DNA of 64,000 bases from Streptomyces sp. SCSIO 30461. GTDB taxonomy: Bacteria; Actinomycetota; Actinomycetes; Streptomycetales; Streptomycetaceae. Shown piece by piece: positions 37,091 through 45,188 of this stretch. Below the pieces are notes generated by a model that saw only the letters and a program-made list of their open reading frames with translations, did no database searches and was not told the origin of the DNA. The position numbers and the translations under genes were made by a program. Numbering within the stretch: the stretch's first letter is position 1; each line of letters begins with the position of its first letter. The DNA lies in NCBI RefSeq assembly GCF_037023745.1, contig NZ_CP146101.1, positions 6,526,001 through 6,590,000 of the forward strand. Direction: 5' to 3'.

Positions 37091-37411
37091 TTACTTCGCA
37101 GCCGTGGGGATCGCCGTGACCTTGATCGCCGTGTACTGCTGGCGGTGGCCCTGACGACGGCGGTAGCCGGTCTTGTTCTTGTAGCGAAGGATGTCGATCT
37201 TCGCGCCCTTGTGGTGGTCCACGACCTCGGCCGTGACCTTGATCCCGGCCAGCACCCACGGGTCGCTGGTCACGGCCTCGCCGTCGACAACGAGCAGGGT
37301 CGAGAGCTCGACCGTGTCGCCAACCTTGGCAGTGGAAATCTTGTCAACCTCAACGATGTCGCCGACAGCAACCTTGTGCTGGCGACCACCGCTGCGCACG
37401 ATGGCGTACAC
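37091..37411 (-). CDS. rplU: 50S ribosomal protein bL21
   Basis: A 106-residue large-subunit protein: [20 protein letters not shown] at the start and [21 protein letters not shown] near the end are typical. GTG start at 37409-37411. First gene of the rplU-rpmA-obg operon, with a well-formed promoter about 160 bp upstream and a leader that can fold, which may allow autogenous control. Confidence 0.99.
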   Translation of the reverse strand: MYAIVRSGGRQHKVAVGDIVEVDKISTAKVGDTVELSTLLVVDGEAVTSDPWVLAGIKVTAEVVDHHKGAKIDILRYKNKTGYRRRQGHRQQYTAIKVTAIPTAAK

Positions 37412-37571
37412 GCGGATCTCACTCTCGCTCGGAACGGGAACCCCTGATGCCAGCCGCCCGCACGGGCCGATGGCCCGGGACTGTTCCGGAGTGGATGGGC
37501 GGCCTCTCCCGACCCGAGGCCGGGAGGGAGGTGCTCAGAAGTTGGTGCGCATGGAAACACACCGAGGGTCA

Positions 37572-37600
37572 AGGGTACGGGGCCGGGTTTGAGGGGTCAA
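37572..37600 (-). promoter_or_regulatory. Promoter of rplU-rpmA-obg
   Basis: On the minus strand TTGACC (37595-37600) and TACCCT (37572-37577) are separated by exactly 17 bp, the best housekeeping-sigma match noticed in the window. The predicted transcript has a leader of about 150 nt before rplU, including a CTCCCG/CGGGAG hairpin at 37506-37526. Confidence 0.75.
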
Positions 37601-37739
37601 ACCGGCCCCCGGGTCACGCTCCGGCGCCGGGATCGTGCACTCGCCCGGGAAGCCCTGGCCCTGGGAGCCGCCTCTGATCTCCCGGCAGCAGAGCGGCCCG
37701 GCCCGCGCCTGCCGACCGCTCGACCACCGACGGAGGTCG

Positions 37740-37745
37740 TATGCT
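37740..37745 (+). promoter_or_regulatory. -10 element TATGCT before the leaderless micro-ORF
   Basis: TATGCT ends 7 nt before the ATG at 37753. No Shine-Dalgarno lies between. Confidence 0.5.
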
Positions 37746-37752
37746 CACGCGG

Positions 37753-37809
37753 ATGACAGCCCGGCCGTGGGATGAGCTGGTGTGGAGCACGAGGGTGGGG
37801 CAGCGGTGA
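37753..37809 (+). CDS. 18-residue upstream micro-ORF coupled to the mannose synthase gene
   Basis: The ORF encodes MTARPWDELVWSTRVGQR. Its TGA overlaps the GTG of the following gene as GTGA, and its ATG lies 7 nt after a TATGCT -10 hexamer. It can bring ribosomes from a leaderless 5' end to the second gene by coupled re-initiation. Whether the peptide itself matters is unknown. Confidence 0.45.
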   Translation: MTARPWDELVWSTRVGQR

Positions 37810-38582
37810 GCGACGACGGCCGGCGGAATCCGGGCGCCATGGGCGATGCCATGGGTCCGGTACTGGTGATCATTCCGACGTACGACGAGGCCGACAGCCT
37901 TGAGATGATCGTCTCGCGCGTGCGCTCGTCGGTGGCCGAGGCGCACATCCTCGTCGTCGACGACAACAGCCCCGACGGCACGGGCAAGATCGCTGATGAG
38001 CTCGCCTCCACCGACACCCATGCCCATGTACTGCACCGCGAGGGCAAGGAAGGGCTGGGCACGGCATATCTCGCCGGCTTCCGCTGGGGTATCGAGCACG
38101 GCTACGAGGTCCTGGTCGAGATGGACGCGGACGGCTCCCACCAGCCCGAGGAACTGCCCCGGCTGCTGGGCGCGCTGCCCGGCGCGGACCTCGTGCTGGG
38201 CTCCCGGTGGGTGCCCGGCGGCAGCGTGGTCAACTGGCCCGCGTCGCGCAAGTTCCTCTCGCGCGGCGGCAGCCTCTACTCACGACTGCTGCTGGGCGTG
38301 CCGATCAGGGACGTCACCGGCGGCTACCGGGCCTTCCGTCGCGAGACCCTGCTGGGGCTGGGACTGGACGCGGTGGCGTCCCAGGGCTACTGCTTCCAGG
38401 TCGACCTGGCCTGGCGATCCGTCACATCGGGTTTCCGGGTCACCGAAGTCCCCATCACCTTCGTGGAACGCGAGCGCGGCGACAGCAAGATGAGTCGCGC
38501 GATCGTCGCGGAAGCCCTCTGGCGGGTCACTGCATGGGGGATCAGCAGCCGCCTCAAGCGCCTCGCGGGCGTGCGCCGCTGA
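37806..38582 (+). CDS. Polyprenol monophosphomannose synthase
   Basis: A 258-residue GT2 enzyme of the DPM1 type that makes polyprenyl-phosphate-mannose from GDP-mannose on the cytoplasmic face. Seen: VLVIIPTYDEADSLEMIVSRV, VVDDNSPDGTGKIADEL, HREGKEGLGTAYLAGF, the DAD metal motif in EMDADGSHQPEEL, RDVTGGYRAFRRE and ITFVERERGDSKMS, all family landmarks. There are no C-terminal membrane helices. GTG 37806 fits the micro-ORF overlap and gives VSDDGRRNP; a GTG at 37782 is possible. The product would supply the PIG-V-like mannosyltransferase encoded next. Confidence 0.93.
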   Translation: MSDDGRRNPGAMGDAMGPVLVIIPTYDEADSLEMIVSRVRSSVAEAHILVVDDNSPDGTGKIADELASTDTHAHVLHREGKEGLGTAYLAGFRWGIEHGYEVLVEMDADGSHQPEELPRLLGALPGADLVLGSRWVPGGSVVNWPASRKFLSRGGSLYSRLLLGVPIRDVTGGYRAFRRETLLGLGLDAVASQGYCFQVDLAWRSVTSGFRVTEVPITFVERERGDSKMSRAIVAEALWRVTAWGISSRLKRLAGVRR

Positions 38583-38648
38583 GCCGGTCTTCACACGACG
38601 AACACGTCGGCCGGCCGCGTCGCAGCGCCTCGCCCGGCCGCACGGCGC

Positions 38649-38681
38649 GCCGAACTCATGGACCCTCGAATCGAGTTCGGC
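38649..38681 (+). terminator. Hairpin after the mannose synthase gene
   Basis: GCCGAACTC and its exact complement GAGTTCGGC flank a 15-nt loop, 67 bp after the stop codon. Confidence 0.55.
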
Positions 38682-38810
38682 GGCAACCCCGCGCTCACCC
38701 GCCCCATTAGGACGCATTCCCGAACCTCAGATCTGTGTGCTATTTCTGTATGCGGGTCTTATTACCAGTGCGTAGCTTGTGTAGGCGCACCTTCCACTTG
38801 TGAAGAGGGA

Positions 38811-40097
38811 ATGTCGGGATCGCAGACCAGGCAGGCCTGGGTGCCTGCCCAGCGCCCCGCACCGCCGCAGGAGCGGAGCCGACCGCAGCATCCTCAACGC
38901 CATCGGAGGGGGCCCAGGCGCAGCGCACCGGCACTCTCCCGTGCGACGGGTGCCCTGCGGCGTGCCTGGCCGGCGCTGGCGGCCTATCTCGTCGTACGCG
39001 CCCTGGGCGTGGCGGCGGTCGCGTATCGCGCCGGCGACGACGGTCCGGGCCTCGGCGCTCTCCTGACCTCGAAGTACGACACCCAGTACTACGTACACAT
39101 AGCCCGGTTCGGCTACGCCGCGCCGATGACCGACGCATGCGGTGTGCAGGGCGAGTTGTGCAAGTACGCGTTCTTCCCCCTCTACCCGGCGCTCATACGC
39201 GGCGCTTCCGCAGTCCTCCCCTTACCCGTCGGCGTGGTGGCCTGGGGCATCGCGATGCTCGGCGCGCTCATGGCGGCATGGGGTGTCTACGCGGTCACCG
39301 AACGCGTGGCGGGCCGCCGCGCCGGTGTGATCGCCGCCGTGCTCTGGGGCATCGCACCGCACGCCATGGTCGAGTCCATGGCGTACACCGAGCCGCTGTT
39401 CACCGCCCTCGCGGCCTGGTCGCTCTTCGCGGCGCTCACCCACCGATGGGCCGTCGCGGGGCTGCTCGCCTGCCTCGCCGGACTGACCAGGCCCTCCGGG
39501 TCCGCGGTCGTCGCGGCGGTGGTCCTGGCGGCCGCATGGACGCTGCTCGCCCGGTCGCGTAGCCGGACACGGCCGGAGACCACGGCGAACCGGCCCCGCA
39601 CCGGTGCGCTGCTGACCGCCGTCGTGGTCGCTCCGATCGGCTGGTTCGCCTGGTTCGGTTGGGTGGGCTATCGCGCGGGGAACTGGCGCGGGTACTTCCA
39701 GGTACAGGAGAAGTGGGGCAGCGCCTTCGACGGCGGTGACTTCACCCTGCACCGGATCGCCGACGTGTTCCTCAAGCTCCCGGTCGGTCTGAACGCCGTC
39801 GTGGGCACGGGCACCGTCCTGCTGTCACTGGTGGTCTTCGCGATCTGCGTCCAGCAGCGGCAGCCGACCGTGCTGCTCGTCTATGTCGGCGTGCTCCTGC
39901 TCATCGCCGTCGGCGGCGCGGGATACTTCCACTCCAAGGCGCGCTTCCTACTTCCGGCGTTCCCGCTGCTCATCCCGGCCGCCAAGGCGCTCGCGGCGAC
40001 CCGGTCCTCGACCATGTACACGCTGCTCGGCGCGGCGACGCTCGTCTCCAGCGGCTACGGCGTCCACCTCATGCTCGTCTGGCCGCACTCCCCCTGA
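38811..40097 (+). CDS. Polytopic GT-C mannosyltransferase, PIG-V-like
   Basis: A 428-residue membrane enzyme. After a 60-residue basic/Pro-rich start come about ten hydrophobic helices. The first outer loop carries YDTQYYVHIARFGY, matching the W/YDxxxY...G motif of PIG-V-like mannosyltransferases, followed by KYAFFPLYPALIRG and AYTEPLFTALAAWSLFA with ARLTRPSG-like AGLTRPSGSAVVAAV. These enzymes use lipid-phosphate-mannose outside the membrane. The gene for the donor synthase is immediately upstream. AGAGGGA precedes ATG 38811 very closely. Acceptor unknown: wall polymer or secreted protein. Confidence 0.82.
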   Translation: MSGSQTRQAWVPAQRPAPPQERSRPQHPQRHRRGPRRSAPALSRATGALRRAWPALAAYLVVRALGVAAVAYRAGDDGPGLGALLTSKYDTQYYVHIARFGYAAPMTDACGVQGELCKYAFFPLYPALIRGASAVLPLPVGVVAWGIAMLGALMAAWGVYAVTERVAGRRAGVIAAVLWGIAPHAMVESMAYTEPLFTALAAWSLFAALTHRWAVAGLLACLAGLTRPSGSAVVAAVVLAAAWTLLARSRSRTRPETTANRPRTGALLTAVVVAPIGWFAWFGWVGYRAGNWRGYFQVQEKWGSAFDGGDFTLHRIADVFLKLPVGLNAVVGTGTVLLSLVVFAICVQQRQPTVLLVYVGVLLLIAVGGAGYFHSKARFLLPAFPLLIPAAKALAATRSSTMYTLLGAATLVSSGYGVHLMLVWPHSP

Positions 40098-40151
40098 CAC
40101 CGTTGCGTATGCTCACCGGACAAAGCCTCCGTGCCGGAAAGAGACAGCAGC

Positions 40152-40754
40152 GTGAACTACAGGGTCCAGCCCACCGCCCAGGTCGACGACACCGCCGAGA
40201 TCGGTGCCGGCAGCAGCGTGTGGGAGCTCGCGCAGATCCGCGAGGGCGCGCGCCTCGGCGAGGGCTGCGTGATCGGGCGCGGCGCCTACGTCGGCACGGG
40301 TGTGCGCATGGGGGACAACTGCAAGCTGCAGAACTACGCCCTCGTCTACGAGCCTGCGGAGCTCGGTGACGGGGTGTTCATCGGCCCCGCCGTCGTGCTC
40401 ACCAACGACCACAACCCGCGGTCCGTCGACCCCGATGGCAAGCAGAAGCGCGGCGGTGACTGGGAGGCCGTGGGCGTGAAGATCGCCGACGGGGCGTCGA
40501 TCGGCGCGCGCTCGGTGTGCGTGGCCCCGATCAGCATCGGCCGCTGGGCGATGGTCGCCGCGGGCGCCGTGGTGACCAAGGACGTGCCCGACTTCGCTCT
40601 GGTCGTCGGCGTCCCCGCCCGGCAGATCGGCTGGGTCGGCCACTCCGGCGCTCGGCTGCACGAGCGCGAGGGCGAACCGGGTCTCTGGGAGTGCCCGCGA
40701 ACCGGGGCACTGTACAGGGAGAAGGACGGCCTCCTGGAGGAGCACACCCGCTGA
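40152..40754 (+). CDS. Left-handed beta-helix N-acetyltransferase, WbpD/WlbB-like
   Basis: A 200-residue hexapeptide-repeat acetyltransferase (TAQVDDTAEIGAGSSVWEL, CVIGRGAYVGTGVRMGDNC, GVFIGPAVVLTNDHNPRSVD, KIADGASIGARSVCVAPISI, AAGAVVTKDVPDFALVVGVPAR). The TNDHNPR...G insertion is typical of enzymes that acetylate the 3-amino group of UDP-2-acetamido-3-amino-glucuronate. With WbpA-, WbpB-, WbpE- and WbpI-like genes nearby, this is the likely role. GTG 40152 gives the family start VNYRVQPTAQV. It precedes the large GT4 gene on the same strand. Confidence 0.88.
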   Translation: MNYRVQPTAQVDDTAEIGAGSSVWELAQIREGARLGEGCVIGRGAYVGTGVRMGDNCKLQNYALVYEPAELGDGVFIGPAVVLTNDHNPRSVDPDGKQKRGGDWEAVGVKIADGASIGARSVCVAPISIGRWAMVAAGAVVTKDVPDFALVVGVPARQIGWVGHSGARLHEREGEPGLWECPRTGALYREKDGLLEEHTR

Positions 40755-40881
40755 GCGCCGGACCGTAACGGGCGCACGCCTTGGATAGTCTGGTGTCTGC
40801 TGCGCCACGTGAAGGTTCCGGTATTGACCGGCAGAGCGGCAATCCGGGCGCTCAGGGAAGTGAAAGTGCGAAGGGATCCAG

Positions 40882-43146
40882 ATGAACAGCCAGGTGCTCT
40901 ATCTCGCGCTCGGTTCATACCGGGTGCGAGCGGCAGTCGAGCATGTGAGACAACTGGCGTCCTCGGGGTCCAGGGTCGATCTCGTCGTCATCGACGCTCC
41001 TGAGTGGTCGGCCGCCGACGGCCTCGCGGAGCTGGACGGCGTGGAGATCCTCAAGCTGCGGGCCGACAAGCACGGTTCCGCATGGGGTGCGGCCAAGAAG
41101 CTGCTCGCCGACAGGTCCGGCCCGTTCACCCGGGCCGGACTGCTGATCGCGGGTGACGCGCAGGCACTGCCGGTGGCCTGGGCTGCCCAGCGCCGCAGGC
41201 CCGATCTGGAGCTGCGGCTCGAGTCCTACGACACCGCGGGCCGCGCCGCCGCCGCAGCTGACGTGGCCATGGTGACACCCTGGTATCCCTCGCCCAACAA
41301 TCCGTATGCCGGGTCGTTCGTGGCGGCCTCCGCCTCGGCTGTGTCCGGGCGCGTCGGCCGGATCCAGGTCATCCACACCGAGGACTGGTCCGGCCGCGCG
41401 GACCCCGCGCTGAACGACGCCATCAAGGTCACCGTGAACCGGCTCCAGGAGCGCCGGGAACTGGTTCCCGTGCTGGACACCCCCGAGGGGGAGCTGCTCC
41501 GGGTGCCGGTGCCGCTCATAAACCGGAAGAACTACGCGCCGTGGGTCACCGCGCAGGAGACCGCCCTGCGCAAGGCGCTGCCCAAGGGCCGGATCGAGGC
41601 CCCCGTCGTGCACGCGCACACCGGAATCTACGGTGGTGTGCTGGCCACTCGGCTCGCGGCGTCCGACGCCCGTGTCGTCGTCACGGAGCACTCCTCGTTC
41701 CTGGCCAAGGTCTTCGAGCAGGCCGCGGCCCGTCGGCTCTACGCCGAGGTGCTGGAACGCGCCGACGTGTTCCTGTGCGTCAGCGAGAAGCTGCTCGGCC
41801 AGATCGCGCAGGAATTCCCCGAGCACGCGCACAAGCTGCGGGTCGTACCCAACGTGGTCGGTTTCGAGCGGTTCTCCGCCGGTCCACGCCGCGACCCCCG
41901 GATGCTGCGCTGGCTGTACGTGGGCAGACTGACCAAGCCGAAGGGCGTCCACCTCGTCCTGGAGTCCTTCGCGCAGGTGGCCCAGCGTGAGCCCGACGCC
42001 ACGCTCACCATGGTCGGCCACGGCGGTCTGGAGCAGGAACTCACCGAGCGCGCAGCCGAGCTGGGTGTCGCCGACAGGTTCCGTCTGCTGCCGCCGGTGG
42101 ACCCGGCCGAGGTCAACGAGCTGATGCACCAGCACGACCTGCTGGTGCACGCCAGCAAGGGCGAGACGTTCGGCATGACGGTGGTGGAGGCGGTCGCCTC
42201 GGGTCTTCCGGTACTGGTGACCCGCAGTGGCGGCCCGGAGGAGAGCCTGGCGGGCATCGAGTCCGCGGCCGGTGCGCTCATGGACGTCAGCGACGATCCC
42301 CGAGTCATCACCGATGCCTACTGGCGGCTTCGTGAGGAAGCCGACGCGCTCGACCTGGCAGGGGCGCGCAAGGTGCTTGAGGAGCGCTACGGCGCGGACG
42401 CCGTGGCCGAGCAGCTCATCGCCGCGTACGAAGGCCGGGACCTGCCCGCGCCCCAGGCCGATGCCGAGAGCACAGCCGTGGCGACCGGTTCCGCAGAGCC
42501 CGTGAAGTCCGTGGAGCCCCAGCAGTCCGTGGCACCCGATGACAGCGCCGGCTCCCCCGGAGCCGCCCATCGGACCGAACCGGTCGGCCGTGCGATCGTG
42601 CTTGCCCTCACACCGGCGAAGCCGCGCCGCATCGTCGACTTCGCCAACCACCTGGTCGAGCAGGGCGTAGAGGTCACACTGGTCACAGCGCGTGCCACGG
42701 CCCAGTGGAAGCGACTCGACCTGAGCCCCGAGATCCCGGTGCTGAGCATCGAGACAGCCGAGAAGAAGCTGCTCATCCCCCGGGGCGAGCGGTTCCTGGT
42801 CTACCGCGCTCCGCGCGCGGTACTGCGCAGGGCACGGCGGCTCGCCGCGAAGAAGCGCGACGCGATCGGTCCCGAGCTGGCGGTGGCGAAGGTGCAGCGC
42901 GTCCACACCCGGTACGCCAACGCCTTCCACAAGAAGGTCTTCAACCGGGGCTACATGGAGGTCCGCCCGCGCGTGCTGGCCAAGCTGACCCGGCGCCACG
43001 CCCAGCCCGAGCTGGACCTCGCACACATCGACCACGTCTTCGTGAGCGACATCAACTCCACGGTGACCGGCTGGAAGTGGGCCAAGGCCCACCCTCATCT
43101 GAAGGTGACCACGCACCTGGACCGCGACACATACGCCGTCGACTGA
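40882..43146 (+). CDS. Three-part GT4 glycosyltransferase with N- and C-terminal accessory domains
   Basis: A 754-residue protein. Residues 1-120 form a Rossmann-like unit (VLYLALGSYRVRAAVEHVRQL). Residues 125-520 are a GT-B glycosyltransferase (MVTPWYPSPNNPYAGSFV, APVVHAHTGIYGGVLATRL, YVGRLTKPKGVHLVLESF, E-x7-E in SKGETFGMTVVEAVASGLPVLV). After a Ser/Ala/Glu-rich linker, residues 565-754 form a further unit (AIVLALTPAKPRRIVDFANHL, FLVYRAPRAVLRRARRLA, VSDINSTVTGWKWAKAHPHL). Middle and C-terminal parts match two separate genes at 45189-46436 and 44625-45179. AAGGGA lies upstream of the ATG. Donor and acceptor unknown. Confidence 0.87.
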   Translation: MNSQVLYLALGSYRVRAAVEHVRQLASSGSRVDLVVIDAPEWSAADGLAELDGVEILKLRADKHGSAWGAAKKLLADRSGPFTRAGLLIAGDAQALPVAWAAQRRRPDLELRLESYDTAGRAAAAADVAMVTPWYPSPNNPYAGSFVAASASAVSGRVGRIQVIHTEDWSGRADPALNDAIKVTVNRLQERRELVPVLDTPEGELLRVPVPLINRKNYAPWVTAQETALRKALPKGRIEAPVVHAHTGIYGGVLATRLAASDARVVVTEHSSFLAKVFEQAAARRLYAEVLERADVFLCVSEKLLGQIAQEFPEHAHKLRVVPNVVGFERFSAGPRRDPRMLRWLYVGRLTKPKGVHLVLESFAQVAQREPDATLTMVGHGGLEQELTERAAELGVADRFRLLPPVDPAEVNELMHQHDLLVHASKGETFGMTVVEAVASGLPVLVTRSGGPEESLAGIESAAGALMDVSDDPRVITDAYWRLREEADALDLAGARKVLEERYGADAVAEQLIAAYEGRDLPAPQADAESTAVATGSAEPVKSVEPQQSVAPDDSAGSPGAAHRTEPVGRAIVLALTPAKPRRIVDFANHLVEQGVEVTLVTARATAQWKRLDLSPEIPVLSIETAEKKLLIPRGERFLVYRAPRAVLRRARRLAAKKRDAIGPELAVAKVQRVHTRYANAFHKKVFNRGYMEVRPRVLAKLTRRHAQPELDLAHIDHVFVSDINSTVTGWKWAKAHPHLKVTTHLDRDTYAVD

Positions 43147-43152
43147 GCGATG

Positions 43153-43203
43153 TGAGACGGCTGAGGCCCGACCGGCATCTCCGGTCGGGCCTCAGCCGTC
43201 TCA
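43153..43203. terminator. Perfect 23-bp bidirectional terminator
   Basis: Two exact complementary 23-nt arms (43153-43175 and 43181-43203, beginning TGAGACGGCTGAGG) flank the loop CATCT. It lies between convergent glycosyltransferase genes. Confidence 0.88.
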
Positions 43204-43218
43204 GGCGCGCGACGCGAT

Positions 43219-44604
43219 TCAGTCGACGATCTCGCGGAGCCGTTCCTCGAACGGGATCAGCACCGCTTCGCGCGTATAGGTGTCGGCGTGCCGGCGGGCG
43301 GCCTCACGCTGCTCCGGGCTCAGATCACGAGCCGCCTTGCCGGCCTCCACCATGGACGCGGCCAGCGCGTCCGCATCCAGGCTGTCGGCGTTGAACCAGA
43401 GCGGATAACCGTCCAGCACGTCCTGGGCCGCGATCCCCGGGGCGTGTACGGAGACGATGGGGTGCCCGAAGGCCATGTACTCGAAGATCTTGCCTGAGGT
43501 GACGTACTTGCCACCGCCCGCGAGGAACACGAGCACATCGGCGTTCTCGTACACCTGACCGACCTCGGTCTTGGAGACCGGACCGCAGTAGCGGAGCCCG
43601 GTGTCCTCGACACCCTCCGGGCGCGGTCCGTCCTGAAGGCCGAGCCGGGCCTTCAGCGCGCCGGGGCTGTTCTTGAAGAAGCCCAGATGCCCATGGATCC
43701 GGAGCTCGGCATCGGCCAGGTCCGGATGGCGCCGTGCGATCTTGAATGCCTCGGCCATCTCCTCGACCGGCTGCTTGGCCGTCAGTGTGCCGAGGTAGGC
43801 GAACCGCAGCGGGCGCTGCACGGTGGGCGGCACCGTGTCGGGCTCGGCACTGGCCACGTCCTCGGGATCCGGGGCGTCCGGGGCCTTCGGCAGTACATCG
43901 GCGTCCCAGCCGTTGGGCACCACCATCATGCGGTCGGCGACCTCGGGATAGCGCTCGGCGTGCCAGCCGCGCAGGGCCTCGTTGACGAACACGGATGCCG
44001 ATGCCTTGTTCAGCATCCGCCGCTCCCAGTCCCAGGCGATATGGCCGTCCGGGAAGGCGGGCTCGTCGTGGAACAGGTCGAGCGTCCAGGAGTCGCGGTA
44101 GTCCATCACGAACGGAACACCCGTGAGCCGGTTGAAGAGCCAGGCTGCGCCGAAGGACGCGAACGGGTTGCCGGTGGCCACGACGACGTCGAAGCGCTTC
44201 TTGGTGTGCAGCTTCAGGGCACGTACGACCGAAGCCCACGCCCAGGACGAGTACCGCTCGGGGAAGAGCTTCGTCTGGCTGAACTGGTACAGCCGTCTGG
44301 CCGCCAGCGGGAAGCTGCGCCGGAGCCAGCTGAACTCCCGCAGGTCCTGCTGCCAGGTGTACAGGTTGAGCGAAGGGCGCTCGACGCGGATACGCGGGTC
44401 GACCGTCTCCGAGAGACCCTCGTCCACCGAGCCGATGACGTTGTAGAGGAAGTCGAGCGGGGCGGCACACACGGTGACGTCCCAGCCCTTCTCGACCAGG
44501 TGGTTGGCGGTCGCCCGGGCGCGGTACACACCGCTCGCTCGTGACGGCGGGAAGTAGAACGCCAGATAGAGCACACGGGGGCGCCGTTCGCTACGGCTTT
44601 TCAT
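43219..44604 (-). CDS. GT4-family glycosyltransferase
   Basis: A 461-residue GT-B enzyme: VLYLAFYFPPSRASGVYRARATANHLVEKGWDV is the sugar-acceptor side, VVVATGNPFASFGAAWLFNR and FVMDYRDSWTLDLF are shared with WcaI/RfaB-like transferases, and the donor domain has FAYLGTLTAKQPVEEMAEAF, then GGGKYVTSGKIFEYMAFGHPIVSV with the conserved Glu. ATG 44602-44604 with GAGGA upstream is chosen over the preceding TTG. It is third in a minus-strand run with the GT4 at 45189 and the 184-residue gene. Confidence 0.87.
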   Translation of the reverse strand: MKSRSERRPRVLYLAFYFPPSRASGVYRARATANHLVEKGWDVTVCAAPLDFLYNVIGSVDEGLSETVDPRIRVERPSLNLYTWQQDLREFSWLRRSFPLAARRLYQFSQTKLFPERYSSWAWASVVRALKLHTKKRFDVVVATGNPFASFGAAWLFNRLTGVPFVMDYRDSWTLDLFHDEPAFPDGHIAWDWERRMLNKASASVFVNEALRGWHAERYPEVADRMMVVPNGWDADVLPKAPDAPDPEDVASAEPDTVPPTVQRPLRFAYLGTLTAKQPVEEMAEAFKIARRHPDLADAELRIHGHLGFFKNSPGALKARLGLQDGPRPEGVEDTGLRYCGPVSKTEVGQVYENADVLVFLAGGGKYVTSGKIFEYMAFGHPIVSVHAPGIAAQDVLDGYPLWFNADSLDADALAASMVEAGKAARDLSPEQREAARRHADTYTREAVLIPFEERLREIVD

Positions 44605-44624
44605 CAACGTTCCTCGGGTGGGGA

Positions 44625-45179
44625 TCAGCGAGCGGCTGAGGACTGCGGGGGTACAAGTGTGTCGACGCTGTAGGAGACCCGCGGGGTTGCAAGACCCGAG
44701 GCCTCCCAGGAACGGATCAGCCCGAGAGCCCGCTGAACGGACAGCGCATCGGCCACCACCAGCATCTCGGGACCGCGGCCGTCCGGGAAGTGGCTCCGCA
44801 CCATCCGGTCACCTATCCGAGGCCACAATCTGCGGTGCAGCGGCACGAAGAGCCTACGGTGGATACGGCCCGCCACTCGGCGTTCGTACGCCTTCAGAGC
44901 GCGCCGCGCCCCGCTGCCGAGTGGTCCACGGCCGACGACGCGGACAACCGCGCGCGGCACCCGGTACAGCACCAGGCGCTCCAGACGCCTCGGGAGATGG
45001 CGCGCGACGAGTTCCTCGGACGTCACCAGCTGCACGCCCGGGGCGAAGGACTGCCCCTCCCAGGACTTCTTCCGGGCGACCAGAACCACCGCCCGGCCGC
45101 CGGCACCGACGACCGCAGCGGTCTCTTCGGCCACAGCCCGTTTGCGCGAGGCGCCGAGGGCCAGGAACAGGACCTGCAT
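44625..45179 (-). CDS. Glycosyltransferase-associated protein, stand-alone form of an accessory domain
   Basis: 184 residues, no named family recognised. It opens with a Rossmann-like strand-helix (MQVLFLALGASRKRAVAEETAAVV), contains LVLYRVPRAVVRVVGRG and a basic helix (RIHRRLFVPLHRRLWPRI), then LVVADALSVQRALGLIRSWE and PRVSYSVDTLV. The same order occurs in the C-terminal 190 residues of the 754-residue protein (FLVYRAPRAVLRRARR, VSDINSTVTGWKWAKAHPHL, THLDRDTYAV). GGAG precedes the ATG by 4-5 nt; the upstream GT4 stop is 9 bp away, so they are co-translated. Probably forms a complex with that GT4. Confidence 0.72.
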   Translation of the reverse strand: MQVLFLALGASRKRAVAEETAAVVGAGGRAVVLVARKKSWEGQSFAPGVQLVTSEELVARHLPRRLERLVLYRVPRAVVRVVGRGPLGSGARRALKAYERRVAGRIHRRLFVPLHRRLWPRIGDRMVRSHFPDGRGPEMLVVADALSVQRALGLIRSWEASGLATPRVSYSVDTLVPPQSSAAR

Positions 45180-45188
45180 GTCACTCCA

